This document shows positions 1 through 8,880 of a DNA stretch of 64,000 nt, in pieces. The position numbers and the translations under genes are program-made. Source of the DNA: Streptomyces chattanoogensis (GTDB lineage Bacteria > Actinomycetota > Actinomycetes > Streptomycetales > Streptomycetaceae). The notes under the pieces are model-generated. The model saw nothing but the letters and a program-made list of their open reading frames with translations, did no database searches and had not been told where the DNA came from. The stretch spans positions 186,001 to 250,000 of the forward strand of contig NZ_LGKG01000112.1 of NCBI RefSeq assembly GCF_001294335.1, given 5' to 3'. Within the stretch, counting starts at the first letter, position 1; each line of letters begins with the position of its first letter.

Positions 1-318
1 GAGCATCGTCGCGATGCGCCGCCAATCGGCGGCATCCGGGCCAGTCGCGCAGGTCAGACACTCCGGCCGACCCGCCTTCGCCTCCTGTATCGCCGACTCG
101 GCCGACCGGGCCTGCGACACCGTGCACTCTTTCGATGCCCCGGCCAGAGCGTGCACCAGGGCCGGGTCGGCACGCCAGACCTGCGTCAGAACAGGCCCGA
201 GCACCAGCGTACGGTGCGGGGAGGTGCGCAGCCCTTCGTGCAGAGCGACCGCTTTGGCCTTTCGGTCGGCAGGAGCGATCAGCATGCCGGAGTCGTACAC
301 CGGCGCCCGCCCACTCAC
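1..318 (-). CDS. PIN-domain (VapC-like) toxin, C-terminus beyond window
   Basis: This open frame of 106 codons runs off the left edge without a stop. It starts at a GTG that overlaps the TGA of the upstream antitoxin remnant (GTGA). The N-terminus has the PIN-type strand VYDSGMLIA with the first acidic residue at Asp9, followed by a helix, GPVLTQVWR, and the stretch ECLTCATGPDAADWRRI. I recall this pattern from actinobacterial PIN proteins paired with ribbon-helix-helix-like antitoxins. Such proteins are expected to be Mg-dependent RNases. The second half of the active site lies outside the window, so integrity cannot be judged. It is divergent from the caspase gene, which suggests a small defence/conflict cluster. 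Confidence 0.6.
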   Translation of the reverse strand, partial: MSGRAPVYDSGMLIAPADRKAKAVALHEGLRTSPHRTLVLGPVLTQVWRADPALVHALAGASKECTVSQARSAESAIQEAKAGRPECLTCATGPDAADWRRIATML

Positions 319-602
319 GCGGCGTGGCCGCGACGTCCGGCTTCCCCGCCGATGCTCACCACGCACCAGCGCCTCATCGACCTCTGGGCACTCCTGCTCG
401 GTCAGCTCCCCCGCCTGGGCCGTCGGCTCCATAGTCGCAACCAGCCTCTTCTTCCACCCGCGCGACCAGCGTATCCACCCCCGCGAACTGCTCTGGCATC
501 GCTCTCCGACATCTGCCGCGTCGCCGCGTGCACCAGGTATGCCGAGACGTCCATACCTGCCCGCTCCGCATGCGACGACCGGACCAACCCGAAGTGGACT
601 CC
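315..602 (-). pseudogene. Frameshifted antitoxin of the PIN module
   Basis: Recognisable antitoxin sequence is spread over three reading frames. First comes AGMDVSAYLVHAATRQM, typical of the N-terminal DNA-binding part of these antitoxins. Then, shifted, comes EQFAGVDTLVARVEEEA, and shifted again GELTEQECPEVDEALVRG. The original end EAGRRGHAA plus TGA (317-315) lies in yet another frame and overlaps the toxin GTG. No single frame covers the gene, so at least two or three small indels have broken it. The true start cannot be placed; similarity fades above about position 600. An intact partner would repress the operon and neutralise the toxin. Sequencing error is an alternative explanation. Confidence 0.5.
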
Positions 603-775
603 CCGGAGGCCGACCCCTCGGGTGGCTCGCCGACAAGCCGTTGAGCGGGGCTGACTCGTGCTCCGCGCCGCTCGCCGACATGATCCGCCGTTGCTGGAGC
701 CCGGCTCGGCACCGGTCGGCGACTGGCACAATGCATCGAAAAACCACGGGAGTTCACGGGGACGGGGGATGCGTC

Positions 776-3700
776 ATGCGGCGTCAGGCGTTGGTGGTGG
801 GCGTCGAAGGACCTGCCGCGGACCCCGCCGACGACTCACCCCCACAGTGGCAGCAACTCACCTACGCGGCACCGTACGCGCAACGGGTGAGTAAGACACT
901 GGAGAAGGAGTACGCCTATGTCCTCCTGGAACCCGCTCACGACGCCGCGTCCACCGCCGCCGCGCTGGGCGGCGCCCTGACTCAGGCCGTCAGCAGCGAG
1001 GCCGACTTCACCGTCATTCATCTCCTCGCACACGGAGAACCGACCCGCAACGGTCACGGCATCCAGGCGGTGGGCGGGGACGGCCGCCTCACCGAGGAGC
1101 TGGCCCGTTGGGTCAACATGGCAGAGAACCAGGACACGGACGACAGCGGCGATCCAGCCGTTCTGCTGATCCTCGATCTGTGCCATTCCGGCGCCGTGGT
1201 GACCGAGCACCTGCGGTCGCTGGTCCGGCCGGAGCGTCGCCGTGTCTGGGTGCTCGCCGCCTGCCACTCGGAGCAGGACGCCTATGACGGCCGCCTGAGC
1301 GCCGCCGTCGACGAGGTGCTTCGCGGCTTCGCCTCCGGGACCCTGAAGCTTGACACATCGGTGCCGTACATCCCGATCGCCCGGTTCTGCCGCGAGGTGG
1401 CTCTCCACGTGGAGTCGCGGAGTACATCCCTGAATCCGCAATCCGTCGAGCAACCACTGGCCGCGCTCGGTGCAGACCTCTCGCATCTGAGGTTCTTCGC
1501 CAACCCTCGATACGAACCGGCCGACGCGCGCAGGCTCAGTGGCGTGGATTCTGCTGTATTCACCCTCCTCGACGAAGTGGCCGACGCCCGCCATTTCGTG
1601 ATCCGGGCGCATGGTGCCGACAGCGCCTTTGGCGACCTCGGCGCTCCGTCCTTCACCGGACGGAGCGACGAACTCCGTAAATTGGCAGGCTGGTTGGAAG
1701 GCCGCGGGCCCTCGTTGCGCGTGGTCACCGGCGTACCAGGGGTCGGCAAATCCGCTCTGATCGGCACCTTCGTGTGTGCTGCGCATCCGGCGCTGCATGA
1801 GACCACCGAGCAGTTGTGGCGGCCATCGGGCGGCGACATTCACGAGACCACCGACGACCTCGCGATCGTGCACGCGCGACGGCGCGGTGTCCCGGAGATC
1901 CTCACCTCGCTCGCCACCCAGTGGGAGCTCGGATCTCCCGGCGACGCAACGACGTGGACAACGGACCAACTGGTCACGGCACTGCGGGTCAAGCCCGTAC
2001 CCCCCTGTCTCGTCATGGACGCGGTGGACGAAGCCGAGCACCCGGCCGATCTGGTCAGCGCCGTGCTGCTGCCATTGGCATCCATTCGGCGATCGGACGG
2101 GGGACCGCTGTGCAGGATGCTCGTCGCGACGCGGCCGGAAGCGGCACCACGGCCGCTCATTGAGGCGGCCCGTGCGTGCGATGGGCTGATCGACCTGGAC
2201 GAGGTGTCGCCCCTGCGACTCCGCAAGGACCTGACCCAGTTCGTTCTGCGGGTACTGCGGCCGCTGCTCCCCGGCGTATCGCCGTGGTGCTCACTCGCGG
2301 CAGCCGAGAGCCTGGGCGGCGCGCTGGCCGACACCTTGTTGAGCGGGTCACGCGAGTGGGGCGAGTTCCTTGTCGCCGGGCTCTATCTGAGGCTCCTCCA
2401 GGAACAGGTGCCACCGCCGGCGACGACCGAGCAGGCCGAGCACCTGGGCAGTGACGTGCCCCGTACGCTCGACGCGGTCCTCGACCTCCATCTCCGTCTT
2501 GACCCCCGACCGGGCCTGCACGACCTACTGGCCGCGCTGGCCTGGGCGGAGGGCGCGGGGATGCCAGAGGACCTTCTTGCCCAGGTCGCGAACCCCGATC
2601 CAGCTCCGGCCGGAAAGGACCGGGCACCCACCGCTGATCTGCTTCGGGCCGCGCGTTTCTACATACGCCGCAACGTCGATCGTGAAGGCGCTCCGCTCTA
2701 CCGGCTCTTCCACCAAGGGCTGGCCGACCGGCTCCGCGAGCATCCTGTCCTGGACGCGACCACTGTCTGGGAACGCCTGCTCGCGACGGTGCGAACGGGC
2801 GGCTCCGGCCGCCGCCGGTGGGCGACCGCCGAGCCGTATCTGCTGCGGCATGCGGCGCGCCACTGCGCGCTCGCCGGCCGGCTCGACGAACTCCTCGAGG
2901 ACAGTGAATACCTGGTTCACGCGGACCCGGCCCCACTGGCCCAGGAGCTCTACCACGGTGAACACGGCCCTCACGGAGCGGTCTATCTGACGTCGTACGG
3001 AGCCCACCACGACGGTCCGCCCGGGCAGCGGCGCGACATCCTGGCTGTCGACGCGGCTCGGCACCAGAAATGGCAGCTCGCGGCAGACCTCACGCAGGAC
3101 ACCGGCCGCCACATCGTCTGGACCGCCGGCCGGTCACTGCACACCAACCTCCTGACGACACTGACCGGTCACCGCGGCAGGATCTGGGACCTGACAACCC
3201 TCGAGATGTACGGCCGCCCTCACGCCTTGACAGCTGGTCAGGACGGAACGGCTCGGCTGTGGGACCTCGACTCCGCAACGACGACGCTCGAACTCGGGGA
3301 CCACGGTGCTCCGGTCGGAGGCGTGGTGGCCGGGAAAGTCGACGGCCGCCGTGTCGCCGTGACTGGCTGCGACAGCGGCGAACTGCGGGGATGGGACCTG
3401 GCCACAGGACATCTCCTGTGGACCGCCCCGGCCCATACGGGTCCGATCTGGTCCATGGTGGGCGTGCGCTACGAGGGGGTCCCCTCAGTGGCCAGCGCGG
3501 GCGAGGACCGGATGATCCGCTACTGGGAACTCTCCACCGGAACTCCGCTCGCCACCACACACCTGTCCGCCATCAATGGCCATGTGTGGCACCTGTCCCG
3601 CGTCTCCGTCGACGGCAGGGGCGACTGCGTCGTGGCCTGTTGCGACAACTGGGTCAAGGTCCTGACCGTCCATGGCGAGGAGGTCGAGCTGCCGCACACC

Positions 3701-5128
3701 AACTGGGAGCGGCTGTCGTGCTACCGCTATCTCGATCTGAGACACGGTCCCGAGCCGGTCGCGGGCGATCGGGACGGAATCGTGTGGGTCGGCGACGAGT
3801 TCCTCGAGCTCCTCAACGAGGATCGTCCTCATGCCGACGCCGTCTCCGATCTCGCCGCCGTGTTGCTGGACGGATCCATGTACCTCCTAAGTGCAGGGGA
3901 GGACGGTGTCGCACAGCTGAATCCGCTGGACGGCAATGGCACCGCACGGCAGGTCGTCAGCCACACCACCGCGATCACCCGTGTCGCGATCGTGTCCGAA
4001 CCGCACCGGACTCGAATTCTCACTGCGAGCAACGGCGGCACCGTCCGCGTCTCGGACGCGGCCGGGGGCGAAGTGCCGCAACGCCACCCCGGGCACACCC
4101 ACGCCATCAATGATCTGACGGTGCTTCCCGACGGCCGACTGGTCTCATGCAGCGAGGACGGAACCATGGCGCTGTGGACCGCGGACGGTGCGGTCGAGCG
4201 GCGGATCACCCTGCTGCACCACGCAGACTTCCCGCTGCCGGACCGAGCCACCGGCATCGCAATCCTGGAAGCCGGCGAACATCCACGGATTGTCGCCTCG
4301 TGCGCACACAATGGGGTCGCCCTGTGGGGCACGAACACGACTGAGAAGCACCTGGAACGACGCGACCTGGGTGAAGGCCCAGGTGCCGCTGCGATCGTCA
4401 CCATCACCATCGGTGGGGCCCAGCACGTCGTCTATGCCTCCAACAGAGGTGAGGTCGCGATAGCCACCGCCGACCACCTGGACCGGATGTCCCACTGGCC
4501 CGACGTCGACGTGACGGACCCGGCGTGGAGAGGAGAACCGGAGCGTGTCCTGCTCTCGCCGTCCGAGGCCAGGACCATCGAAGAACTGGGAAGGAAAGTC
4601 CCTGTTCCCGTGCCCGCGACATGCCTGGCAGCCTCCGGTGGCCATGTCCTGGCCGGATACCGCTCCGGCCACGTCCGGTCCGCACGCCTGCTGGGCCCGC
4701 CCCTGCCGCAGCTCGTTACCGAGCACCCTGCCGCCGTCCATTCCGTTGCCGCCGTCGACCTCGACGGGCAGCCGTACGTCGTCAGCGGTGACGACCGGGG
4801 AGAGGTTCGCGTGACGGCACTCGACGCCACCCGGACGTTCACACTGGCCGGTCACACTCGTGCCGTCTTCGCTACGGTCCCGGTCCTGCTCGACGGACAC
4901 CCGCACCTCTATACCGGCGGACTCGACCGGTCCCTGCGGCTGTGGGACCTGAGAGGCGGCAGAGAGGCCGACATCTTCTGGTTCCCGGACACCGTGTGCG
5001 CCATCGCCGTCGCCCCCGACGGCGCCCTGTACATCGGGGTAGGCCCGGACATCATCCACATGACACCGCACGACCAGCTCCAGGTACGCCCGATTCCGAC
5101 TCCCGACCAAGGAACAAGCATCCGATGA
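776..5128 (+). CDS. Caspase-like / STAND NTPase / WD40 repeat protein
   Basis: This protein has 1450 aa. The ATG at 776 is chosen because GGGGGA lies about 7 nt upstream and the caspase fold begins immediately; an in-frame ATG at 731 has no such site. Residues 1-240 resemble a peptidase C14 (caspase) domain, with His86 in HLLAHGEP and Cys136 in LILDLCHSG as the catalytic dyad. Residues about 295-480 are a STAND/NACHT-type P-loop NTPase, with Walker A GVPGVGKS (319-326), Walker B CLVMDAVDEA (411-420) and ATRPE near 451. A helical linker follows. From about residue 795 to the end lie many WD40 blades (for example GHRGRIWDL with DGTARLWDL, and GHTHAIND with DGTMALWT), enough for about two propellers. 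By family knowledge the propellers sense a partner, the NTPase oligomerises, and the protease is the effector. The substrate is unknown. Confidence 0.85.
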   Translation: MRRQALVVGVEGPAADPADDSPPQWQQLTYAAPYAQRVSKTLEKEYAYVLLEPAHDAASTAAALGGALTQAVSSEADFTVIHLLAHGEPTRNGHGIQAVGGDGRLTEELARWVNMAENQDTDDSGDPAVLLILDLCHSGAVVTEHLRSLVRPERRRVWVLAACHSEQDAYDGRLSAAVDEVLRGFASGTLKLDTSVPYIPIARFCREVALHVESRSTSLNPQSVEQPLAALGADLSHLRFFANPRYEPADARRLSGVDSAVFTLLDEVADARHFVIRAHGADSAFGDLGAPSFTGRSDELRKLAGWLEGRGPSLRVVTGVPGVGKSALIGTFVCAAHPALHETTEQLWRPSGGDIHETTDDLAIVHARRRGVPEILTSLATQWELGSPGDATTWTTDQLVTALRVKPVPPCLVMDAVDEAEHPADLVSAVLLPLASIRRSDGGPLCRMLVATRPEAAPRPLIEAARACDGLIDLDEVSPLRLRKDLTQFVLRVLRPLLPGVSPWCSLAAAESLGGALADTLLSGSREWGEFLVAGLYLRLLQEQVPPPATTEQAEHLGSDVPRTLDAVLDLHLRLDPRPGLHDLLAALAWAEGAGMPEDLLAQVANPDPAPAGKDRAPTADLLRAARFYIRRNVDREGAPLYRLFHQGLADRLREHPVLDATTVWERLLATVRTGGSGRRRWATAEPYLLRHAARHCALAGRLDELLEDSEYLVHADPAPLAQELYHGEHGPHGAVYLTSYGAHHDGPPGQRRDILAVDAARHQKWQLAADLTQDTGRHIVWTAGRSLHTNLLTTLTGHRGRIWDLTTLEMYGRPHALTAGQDGTARLWDLDSATTTLELGDHGAPVGGVVAGKVDGRRVAVTGCDSGELRGWDLATGHLLWTAPAHTGPIWSMVGVRYEGVPSVASAGEDRMIRYWELSTGTPLATTHLSAINGHVWHLSRVSVDGRGDCVVACCDNWVKVLTVHGEEVELPHTNWERLSCYRYLDLRHGPEPVAGDRDGIVWVGDEFLELLNEDRPHADAVSDLAAVLLDGSMYLLSAGEDGVAQLNPLDGNGTARQVVSHTTAITRVAIVSEPHRTRILTASNGGTVRVSDAAGGEVPQRHPGHTHAINDLTVLPDGRLVSCSEDGTMALWTADGAVERRITLLHHADFPLPDRATGIAILEAGEHPRIVASCAHNGVALWGTNTTEKHLERRDLGEGPGAAAIVTITIGGAQHVVYASNRGEVAIATADHLDRMSHWPDVDVTDPAWRGEPERVLLSPSEARTIEELGRKVPVPVPATCLAASGGHVLAGYRSGHVRSARLLGPPLPQLVTEHPAAVHSVAAVDLDGQPYVVSGDDRGEVRVTALDATRTFTLAGHTRAVFATVPVLLDGHPHLYTGGLDRSLRLWDLRGGREADIFWFPDTVCAIAVAPDGALYIGVGPDIIHMTPHDQLQVRPIPTPDQGTSIR

Positions 5129-6027
5129 CCGCCTTCGTGGCCGTACACGGCGTGGGCCACTACCGGTCCGCACTCTCACCAGCCGATATCGTCACCGCCC
5201 GCTCGGCCGTCTGGGCCAAGGACCTCGCCGTCGGGCTGGGCATGGCCGCCAAGCACGTGCCTGTCACGTACGCCTACTACGCCCACCATCTCCACCACGG
5301 CAGGCCCGTCGCACAAGGTTCCGAGGACCTCGGCCAGCTGGAGCGCGAGCATCCCCACGTGGCCGAGAACATCACTCACTGGGCGGAATCGCTGGACGCG
5401 TCACTGGGCCTGAGACTTCCGCCACCAGCAACGGCTCAGGGACGCCTGGCCGTTCCGCTCCGGCAACTCGTCTCCGCGATCTCCGAGCGTCTGAGCCTCG
5501 ACGGCCGCCTGACCCGCGCGTTCATCGCCACGTTCTTCCGCGACGTCGCGCGCTATCTCGGCGGGCCGGACGACGCTGCCCGCGCTGCGGCGCGAGAGGA
5601 GGTCGCAGGCGTCATCTCCTCGACGGGCGCTCGCGTGGTCATAGCCCACTCCCTCGGAAGCGTCGTGGCCTACGAGGCCCTCCACGCCCACCCGGAACTC
5701 GAAGTCGACCTGCTCCTGACACTCGGCTCCCCCCTCGCACTCCGCCACGGAGTTTTCGACCGCCTGTCACCAGCTCCGCTTGCCGGCACCGGCGAACGGC
5801 CTGCAGGGGTCCACCGGTGGGTCAACCTGTCCGATCACGGGGACATCGTCGCCGTCCCTCGCCCCCTCAAGCGGCGCTTCCCGGCGGTCGATCTCGATCT
5901 CACGGACAGCATCGCCCCCTTCGACTTCCACCGAGTGGCCCCCTATCTGAGGTCCTCTGTCGTGGCCGCGACGTTGGCGCCATACCTCACCAAAGACACC
6001 GATGTACGCGGATCCGACGCCAACTGA
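5125..6027 (+). CDS. Alpha/beta hydrolase coupled to the caspase-STAND gene
   Basis: This protein has 300 aa. Its ATG overlaps the TGA of the preceding gene (ATGA), so the two are almost certainly translationally coupled. The N-terminus AVHGVG is the first strand and oxyanion region of an alpha/beta hydrolase. The nucleophile elbow is AHSLGS with Ser176. LSDHGD (Asp237 or Asp240) and FDFH (His269) are plausible acid and base of the triad. There is no signal peptide or membrane segment, so it should be cytoplasmic. It may be a lipase/esterase or serine peptidase effector, or a substrate activated by the caspase partner; the sequence does not decide. I recall similar hydrolases next to bacterial caspase/STAND conflict genes, but the substrate is not known. 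Confidence 0.75.
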   Translation: MTAFVAVHGVGHYRSALSPADIVTARSAVWAKDLAVGLGMAAKHVPVTYAYYAHHLHHGRPVAQGSEDLGQLEREHPHVAENITHWAESLDASLGLRLPPPATAQGRLAVPLRQLVSAISERLSLDGRLTRAFIATFFRDVARYLGGPDDAARAAAREEVAGVISSTGARVVIAHSLGSVVAYEALHAHPELEVDLLLTLGSPLALRHGVFDRLSPAPLAGTGERPAGVHRWVNLSDHGDIVAVPRPLKRRFPAVDLDLTDSIAPFDFHRVAPYLRSSVVAATLAPYLTKDTDVRGSDAN

Positions 6028-6221
6028 TCCAAGAGTGGGCGACCACGCCCCTGCCGGGCACGCCTCCGGACCGCGCCGCCATGATCCTTCCGAAGCCAGC
6101 GAACCTCATTGGGGGTTCACCGCGAATACCGAGCATGCCCGTTCCTTGTCTGCGTATGAGGCGAACCCCTCCGCCGACGGTAACGGCTGCGTTCGGTAAA
6201 CCGGCCCACGGGCTCCGTATC

Positions 6222-6254
6222 GATGCCCCGCGTGGAACCACCACACGGGGCATC
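6222..6254 (-). terminator. Hairpin downstream of msrB
   Basis: Arms GATGCCCCGCGTGG and CCACACGGGGCATC pair over 14 bp with one wobble and a 5-nt loop. The hairpin sits 38 nt beyond the msrB stop and is probably the terminator of the murC-msrB operon. It may also stop transcription from the hydrolase gene. The rest of 6028-6291 shows no gene. Confidence 0.5.
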
Positions 6255-6291
6255 ACTTCTAGTCACAGGCGCTACAAAAAGCGGCTTCCGG

Positions 6292-6699
6292 TCACTCCTC
6301 GTCCGCCACCAGCCGCAACGAGATCGAGTTGATGCAGTACCGCTGGTCCGTAGGCGTCGGGTACCCCTCCCCCTCGAAGACGTGGCCGAGGTGCGAGCCG
6401 CACTTCGCGCAGCGGACCTCCGTCCGCTCCATCCCGTGTGAATTGTCGGACAGAAGTTCGACCGCGTCCGAGTTGCGTGCATCCCAGAAGCTCGGCCAGC
6501 CGCAGTGGCTCTCGAATTTGGTGTCGGAGCGGAAGAGTTCGGCGCCGCAGGCGCGGCAGGAGTAGACGCCCGCGGTCTTGGTGTCGGTGTACTCGCCCAC
6601 GAAGGCGGGCTCCGTGCCGGCCTCGCGCAGGACGTGGTACTCGGCGGGGGTCAGCTCGGCGCGCCACTGGTCGTCGGGCTTGTCGACTTCGTACGGCAT
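6292..6699 (-). CDS. msrB: Peptide-methionine (R)-S-oxide reductase
   Basis: This 135-aa protein matches the usual MsrB length. Two zinc-binding CxxC pairs are visible (CRAC and CAKC), as are the family blocks HCGWPSFW and GSHLGHVFEGEG. The catalytic Cys is in RYCINS near the C-terminus. It reduces the R-sulfoxide of methionine in oxidised proteins in the cytoplasm. AGGAGG precedes the ATG by about 6 nt. It starts 15 nt after the murC stop, so the two probably form an operon. Confidence 0.95.
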   Translation of the reverse strand: MPYEVDKPDDQWRAELTPAEYHVLREAGTEPAFVGEYTDTKTAGVYSCRACGAELFRSDTKFESHCGWPSFWDARNSDAVELLSDNSHGMERTEVRCAKCGSHLGHVFEGEGYPTPTDQRYCINSISLRLVADEE

Positions 6700-6714
6700 G
6701 GGGGCCTCCTCGGC

Positions 6715-8115
6715 TCAGCCGGCCAGGCGGGTCAGGATGGCGGGGCCGAGGTCGGTGACATCGCCCGCGCCCATGGTGAGAACAAGGTCACCGGGCTTGG
6801 CCATTCCGGCGATGACGTCCGGGATGGCGCCCATGTCGCTCTCGGCGGTGACATCGGCGCCGGCGGCGCGCGCGGCATCGATGATCAGGGCGCTGGTGAC
6901 GCCGGGGACCGGGTCCTCGCGGGCCGGGTAGATGTCCAGGACGACGGAGCTGTCGGCGAGGGCGAGCGCCTGGCCCATCTCCGTGCCCAGCTCCTGGGTG
7001 CGGGAGAAGAGGTGGGGCTGGAAGACGACGAGAACCCGGGAGTCCTCGCCGACGGCGCCGCGGATCGCCTCGAGGTCGGCGGTCATCTCGGTGGGGTGGT
7101 GGGCGTAGGAGTCGATCACCTGGACTCCGGCGGCCTCGCCCTTGAGCTGGAGGCGGCGCTTGACGCCGGTGTAGGTGCCCAGCGCGGAGGCGAGGTTGTG
7201 CGGCGGCAGGTCCAGGGCGACGCCGGCGGCGAGGGCGGCGACGGCGTTGTGGGCGTAGTGCCGGCCGGGGACGGAGACGGTGAAGGTGAGGATCTTGCCA
7301 CTGGTGAGGGTGACGGTGACGTCGCTGGTCAGGCCGCGGGGGTTGACCTTGAGGATGCGGACGTCGGCGTCCTTGGACTCTCCGTAGGTGATGACCTCGA
7401 TGTCGTGGCGTCCGGAGATCTTCTCGGTCAGCTCGCGGGCGCCGGGGTGGTCGGCGGCGATGACGAGGGTGCCGCCGGGGCGGATGCGGCCGACGAAGGT
7501 CTCGAAGGACTCGTAGATCTCGTCCATCGAGGCGTAGTTGGCGTGGTGGTCCAGCTCGACGTTGAGGACGATGGCGACCTCGGGGGCGTACTTGTGGAAG
7601 CTGCGGTCGCTTTCGTCCGCCTCGGCGACGAAGATCTCGCCGGAGCCGTGCTCGGCGTTGGAGCCGGGGGCGTCGAGGTCGCCGCCGATGGCGTAGGACG
7701 GCTTGAGGCCGAGCGAGGTGAGGGAGACGGCCAGCATCGAGGTGGTGGTCGTCTTGCCGTGGGTGCCCGCCACCGCGATGGGGCGCAGGCCGTCCATGAG
7801 GGCGGCGAGGGCGTCGGAGCGGTGGACGACCGGGATGCCGCGCTCCTGGGCGACGGCGAGCTCCGGGTTGTCGGCGCGGATGGCGGAGGAGACGACGACG
7901 CAGGTGGCGTCCGCGGCCAGATGCGCGGCGGCGTGGCCGATGTGGACGGTGGCGCCGAGGTCGCGCAGCGCCTGGGCGGTCGCGGAGTCCTTGGCGTCGC
8001 TGCCCGCGACCTTGGCGCCGCGCTGCGCGAGGATCTTGGCGATGCCCGACATGCCGGCTCCGCCGATACCGATGAAGTGCGGCCGGTCCATCGAGGCTGG
8101 GATGGCGGGTGCCAT
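6715..8115 (-). CDS. murC: UDP-N-acetylmuramate--L-alanine ligase
   Basis: MurC is a 466-aa cytoplasmic enzyme that adds L-Ala to UDP-MurNAc, the first step of the peptidoglycan stem peptide. The N-terminal nucleotide-binding motif GIGGAGMSGIA and the ATP-binding loop GTHGKTTT are present, as are AEADESDRSF and LNVELDHHANY of the central domain. The ATG at 8115 is preferred over a longer frame because AGGGAG lies 7 nt upstream and the family N-terminus begins there. Unlike in many bacteria it is outside the dcw cluster, which agrees with Streptomyces. It is followed by msrB. Confidence 0.95.
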   Translation of the reverse strand: MAPAIPASMDRPHFIGIGGAGMSGIAKILAQRGAKVAGSDAKDSATAQALRDLGATVHIGHAAAHLAADATCVVVSSAIRADNPELAVAQERGIPVVHRSDALAALMDGLRPIAVAGTHGKTTTTSMLAVSLTSLGLKPSYAIGGDLDAPGSNAEHGSGEIFVAEADESDRSFHKYAPEVAIVLNVELDHHANYASMDEIYESFETFVGRIRPGGTLVIAADHPGARELTEKISGRHDIEVITYGESKDADVRILKVNPRGLTSDVTVTLTSGKILTFTVSVPGRHYAHNAVAALAAGVALDLPPHNLASALGTYTGVKRRLQLKGEAAGVQVIDSYAHHPTEMTADLEAIRGAVGEDSRVLVVFQPHLFSRTQELGTEMGQALALADSSVVLDIYPAREDPVPGVTSALIIDAARAAGADVTAESDMGAIPDVIAGMAKPGDLVLTMGAGDVTDLGPAILTRLAG

Positions 8116-8241
8116 GGTGCGTCTCCCTGATCGTCGATCATCGCGAGCGGTGGTGCTGTCGTGCGGTGGTGCTGCCGATGATTCTCGCACCCGGCACCGA
8201 CAGCGACGGTCGCCGCGGTCGCACGGGGGCGGATCCGGAGC

Positions 8242-8880
8242 TCAGCGGCGGATCAGGCCCTGGGTGGTGGCGGCGGCGACCGCGGAGGTGCGGGAGTCGA
8301 CGCCCAGTTTGGCGTAGATGTGGACAAGGTGGGATTTGACGGTCGCCTGGCTGAGGAAGAGCTGTTTGCTGATCTGGGCGTTGGACAGGCCGTCGGCGAC
8401 GAGCTGGAGGACCTCCGTCTCGCGGCGGGAGAGGGCGGTGGCGGGGGTGCGCATGCGGTCCATCAGGCGCAGCGCGATGGTGGGGGCGAGCGCGGACTTC
8501 CCGGCGGCGGCGGTGCGCACGGCGGCTGCCAGCTCTTCGGGCGGGGCGTCCTTGAGGAGGTACCCGGTGGCACCGGCCTCGATGGCGGCGAGGATGTCGA
8601 CGTCGGTGTCGTAGGTGGTCAGGACCAGGACCCGGGGGGCTCCGTCGCGGGCGGTGATCTCGGCGGTGGCCTGGGAGCCGAGCATCCTGCCGCCGAACTG
8701 GAGGTCCATCAGGACGACGTCGACGTCCAGCCGGGCGGCGAGGTCGACGGCTCCCTCGGCGGTGGGGACGTCGGCGACGACCTCGAAGTCCGGTTCGGTC
8801 TCCAGGACGGCGCGCAGTCCGGCCCGTACGACGGGGTGGTCGTCGGCGAGCAGCAGCCGGACGGGGGGCTGGGCGGTCAT
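8242..8880 (-). CDS. NarL/LuxR-family response regulator
   Basis: This protein has 212 aa. An N-terminal receiver has the acidic pair in LLADDHP, phospho-acceptor Asp59 in VVLMDLQF and the conserved Lys in GYLLKD. The C-terminal LuxR helix-turn-helix spans about residues 148-212 (LSRRETEVLQLVADGLSNAQI, split by its turn). The ATG overlaps the stop of the upstream kinase gene (ATGA), so it is the kinase's cognate regulator. The pair is transcribed away from an ABC transporter starting at 10333, which is the obvious candidate target. Confidence 0.92.
   Translation of the reverse strand: MTAQPPVRLLLADDHPVVRAGLRAVLETEPDFEVVADVPTAEGAVDLAARLDVDVVLMDLQFGGRMLGSQATAEITARDGAPRVLVLTTYDTDVDILAAIEAGATGYLLKDAPPEELAAAVRTAAAGKSALAPTIALRLMDRMRTPATALSRRETEVLQLVADGLSNAQISKQLFLSQATVKSHLVHIYAKLGVDSRTSAVAAATTQGLIRR

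Noticed and set aside
14..775. In-frame extension of the caspase gene to position 14 (254 extra residues)
   Set aside because: The extension is Arg/Pro/Ser-rich, lies antisense to the toxin-antitoxin sequences, and a ribosome site is found just before 776.
6505..8130. Long plus-strand open frame of 541 codons
   Set aside because: Gly/Asp/Val-rich shadow antisense to murC; no family motifs.
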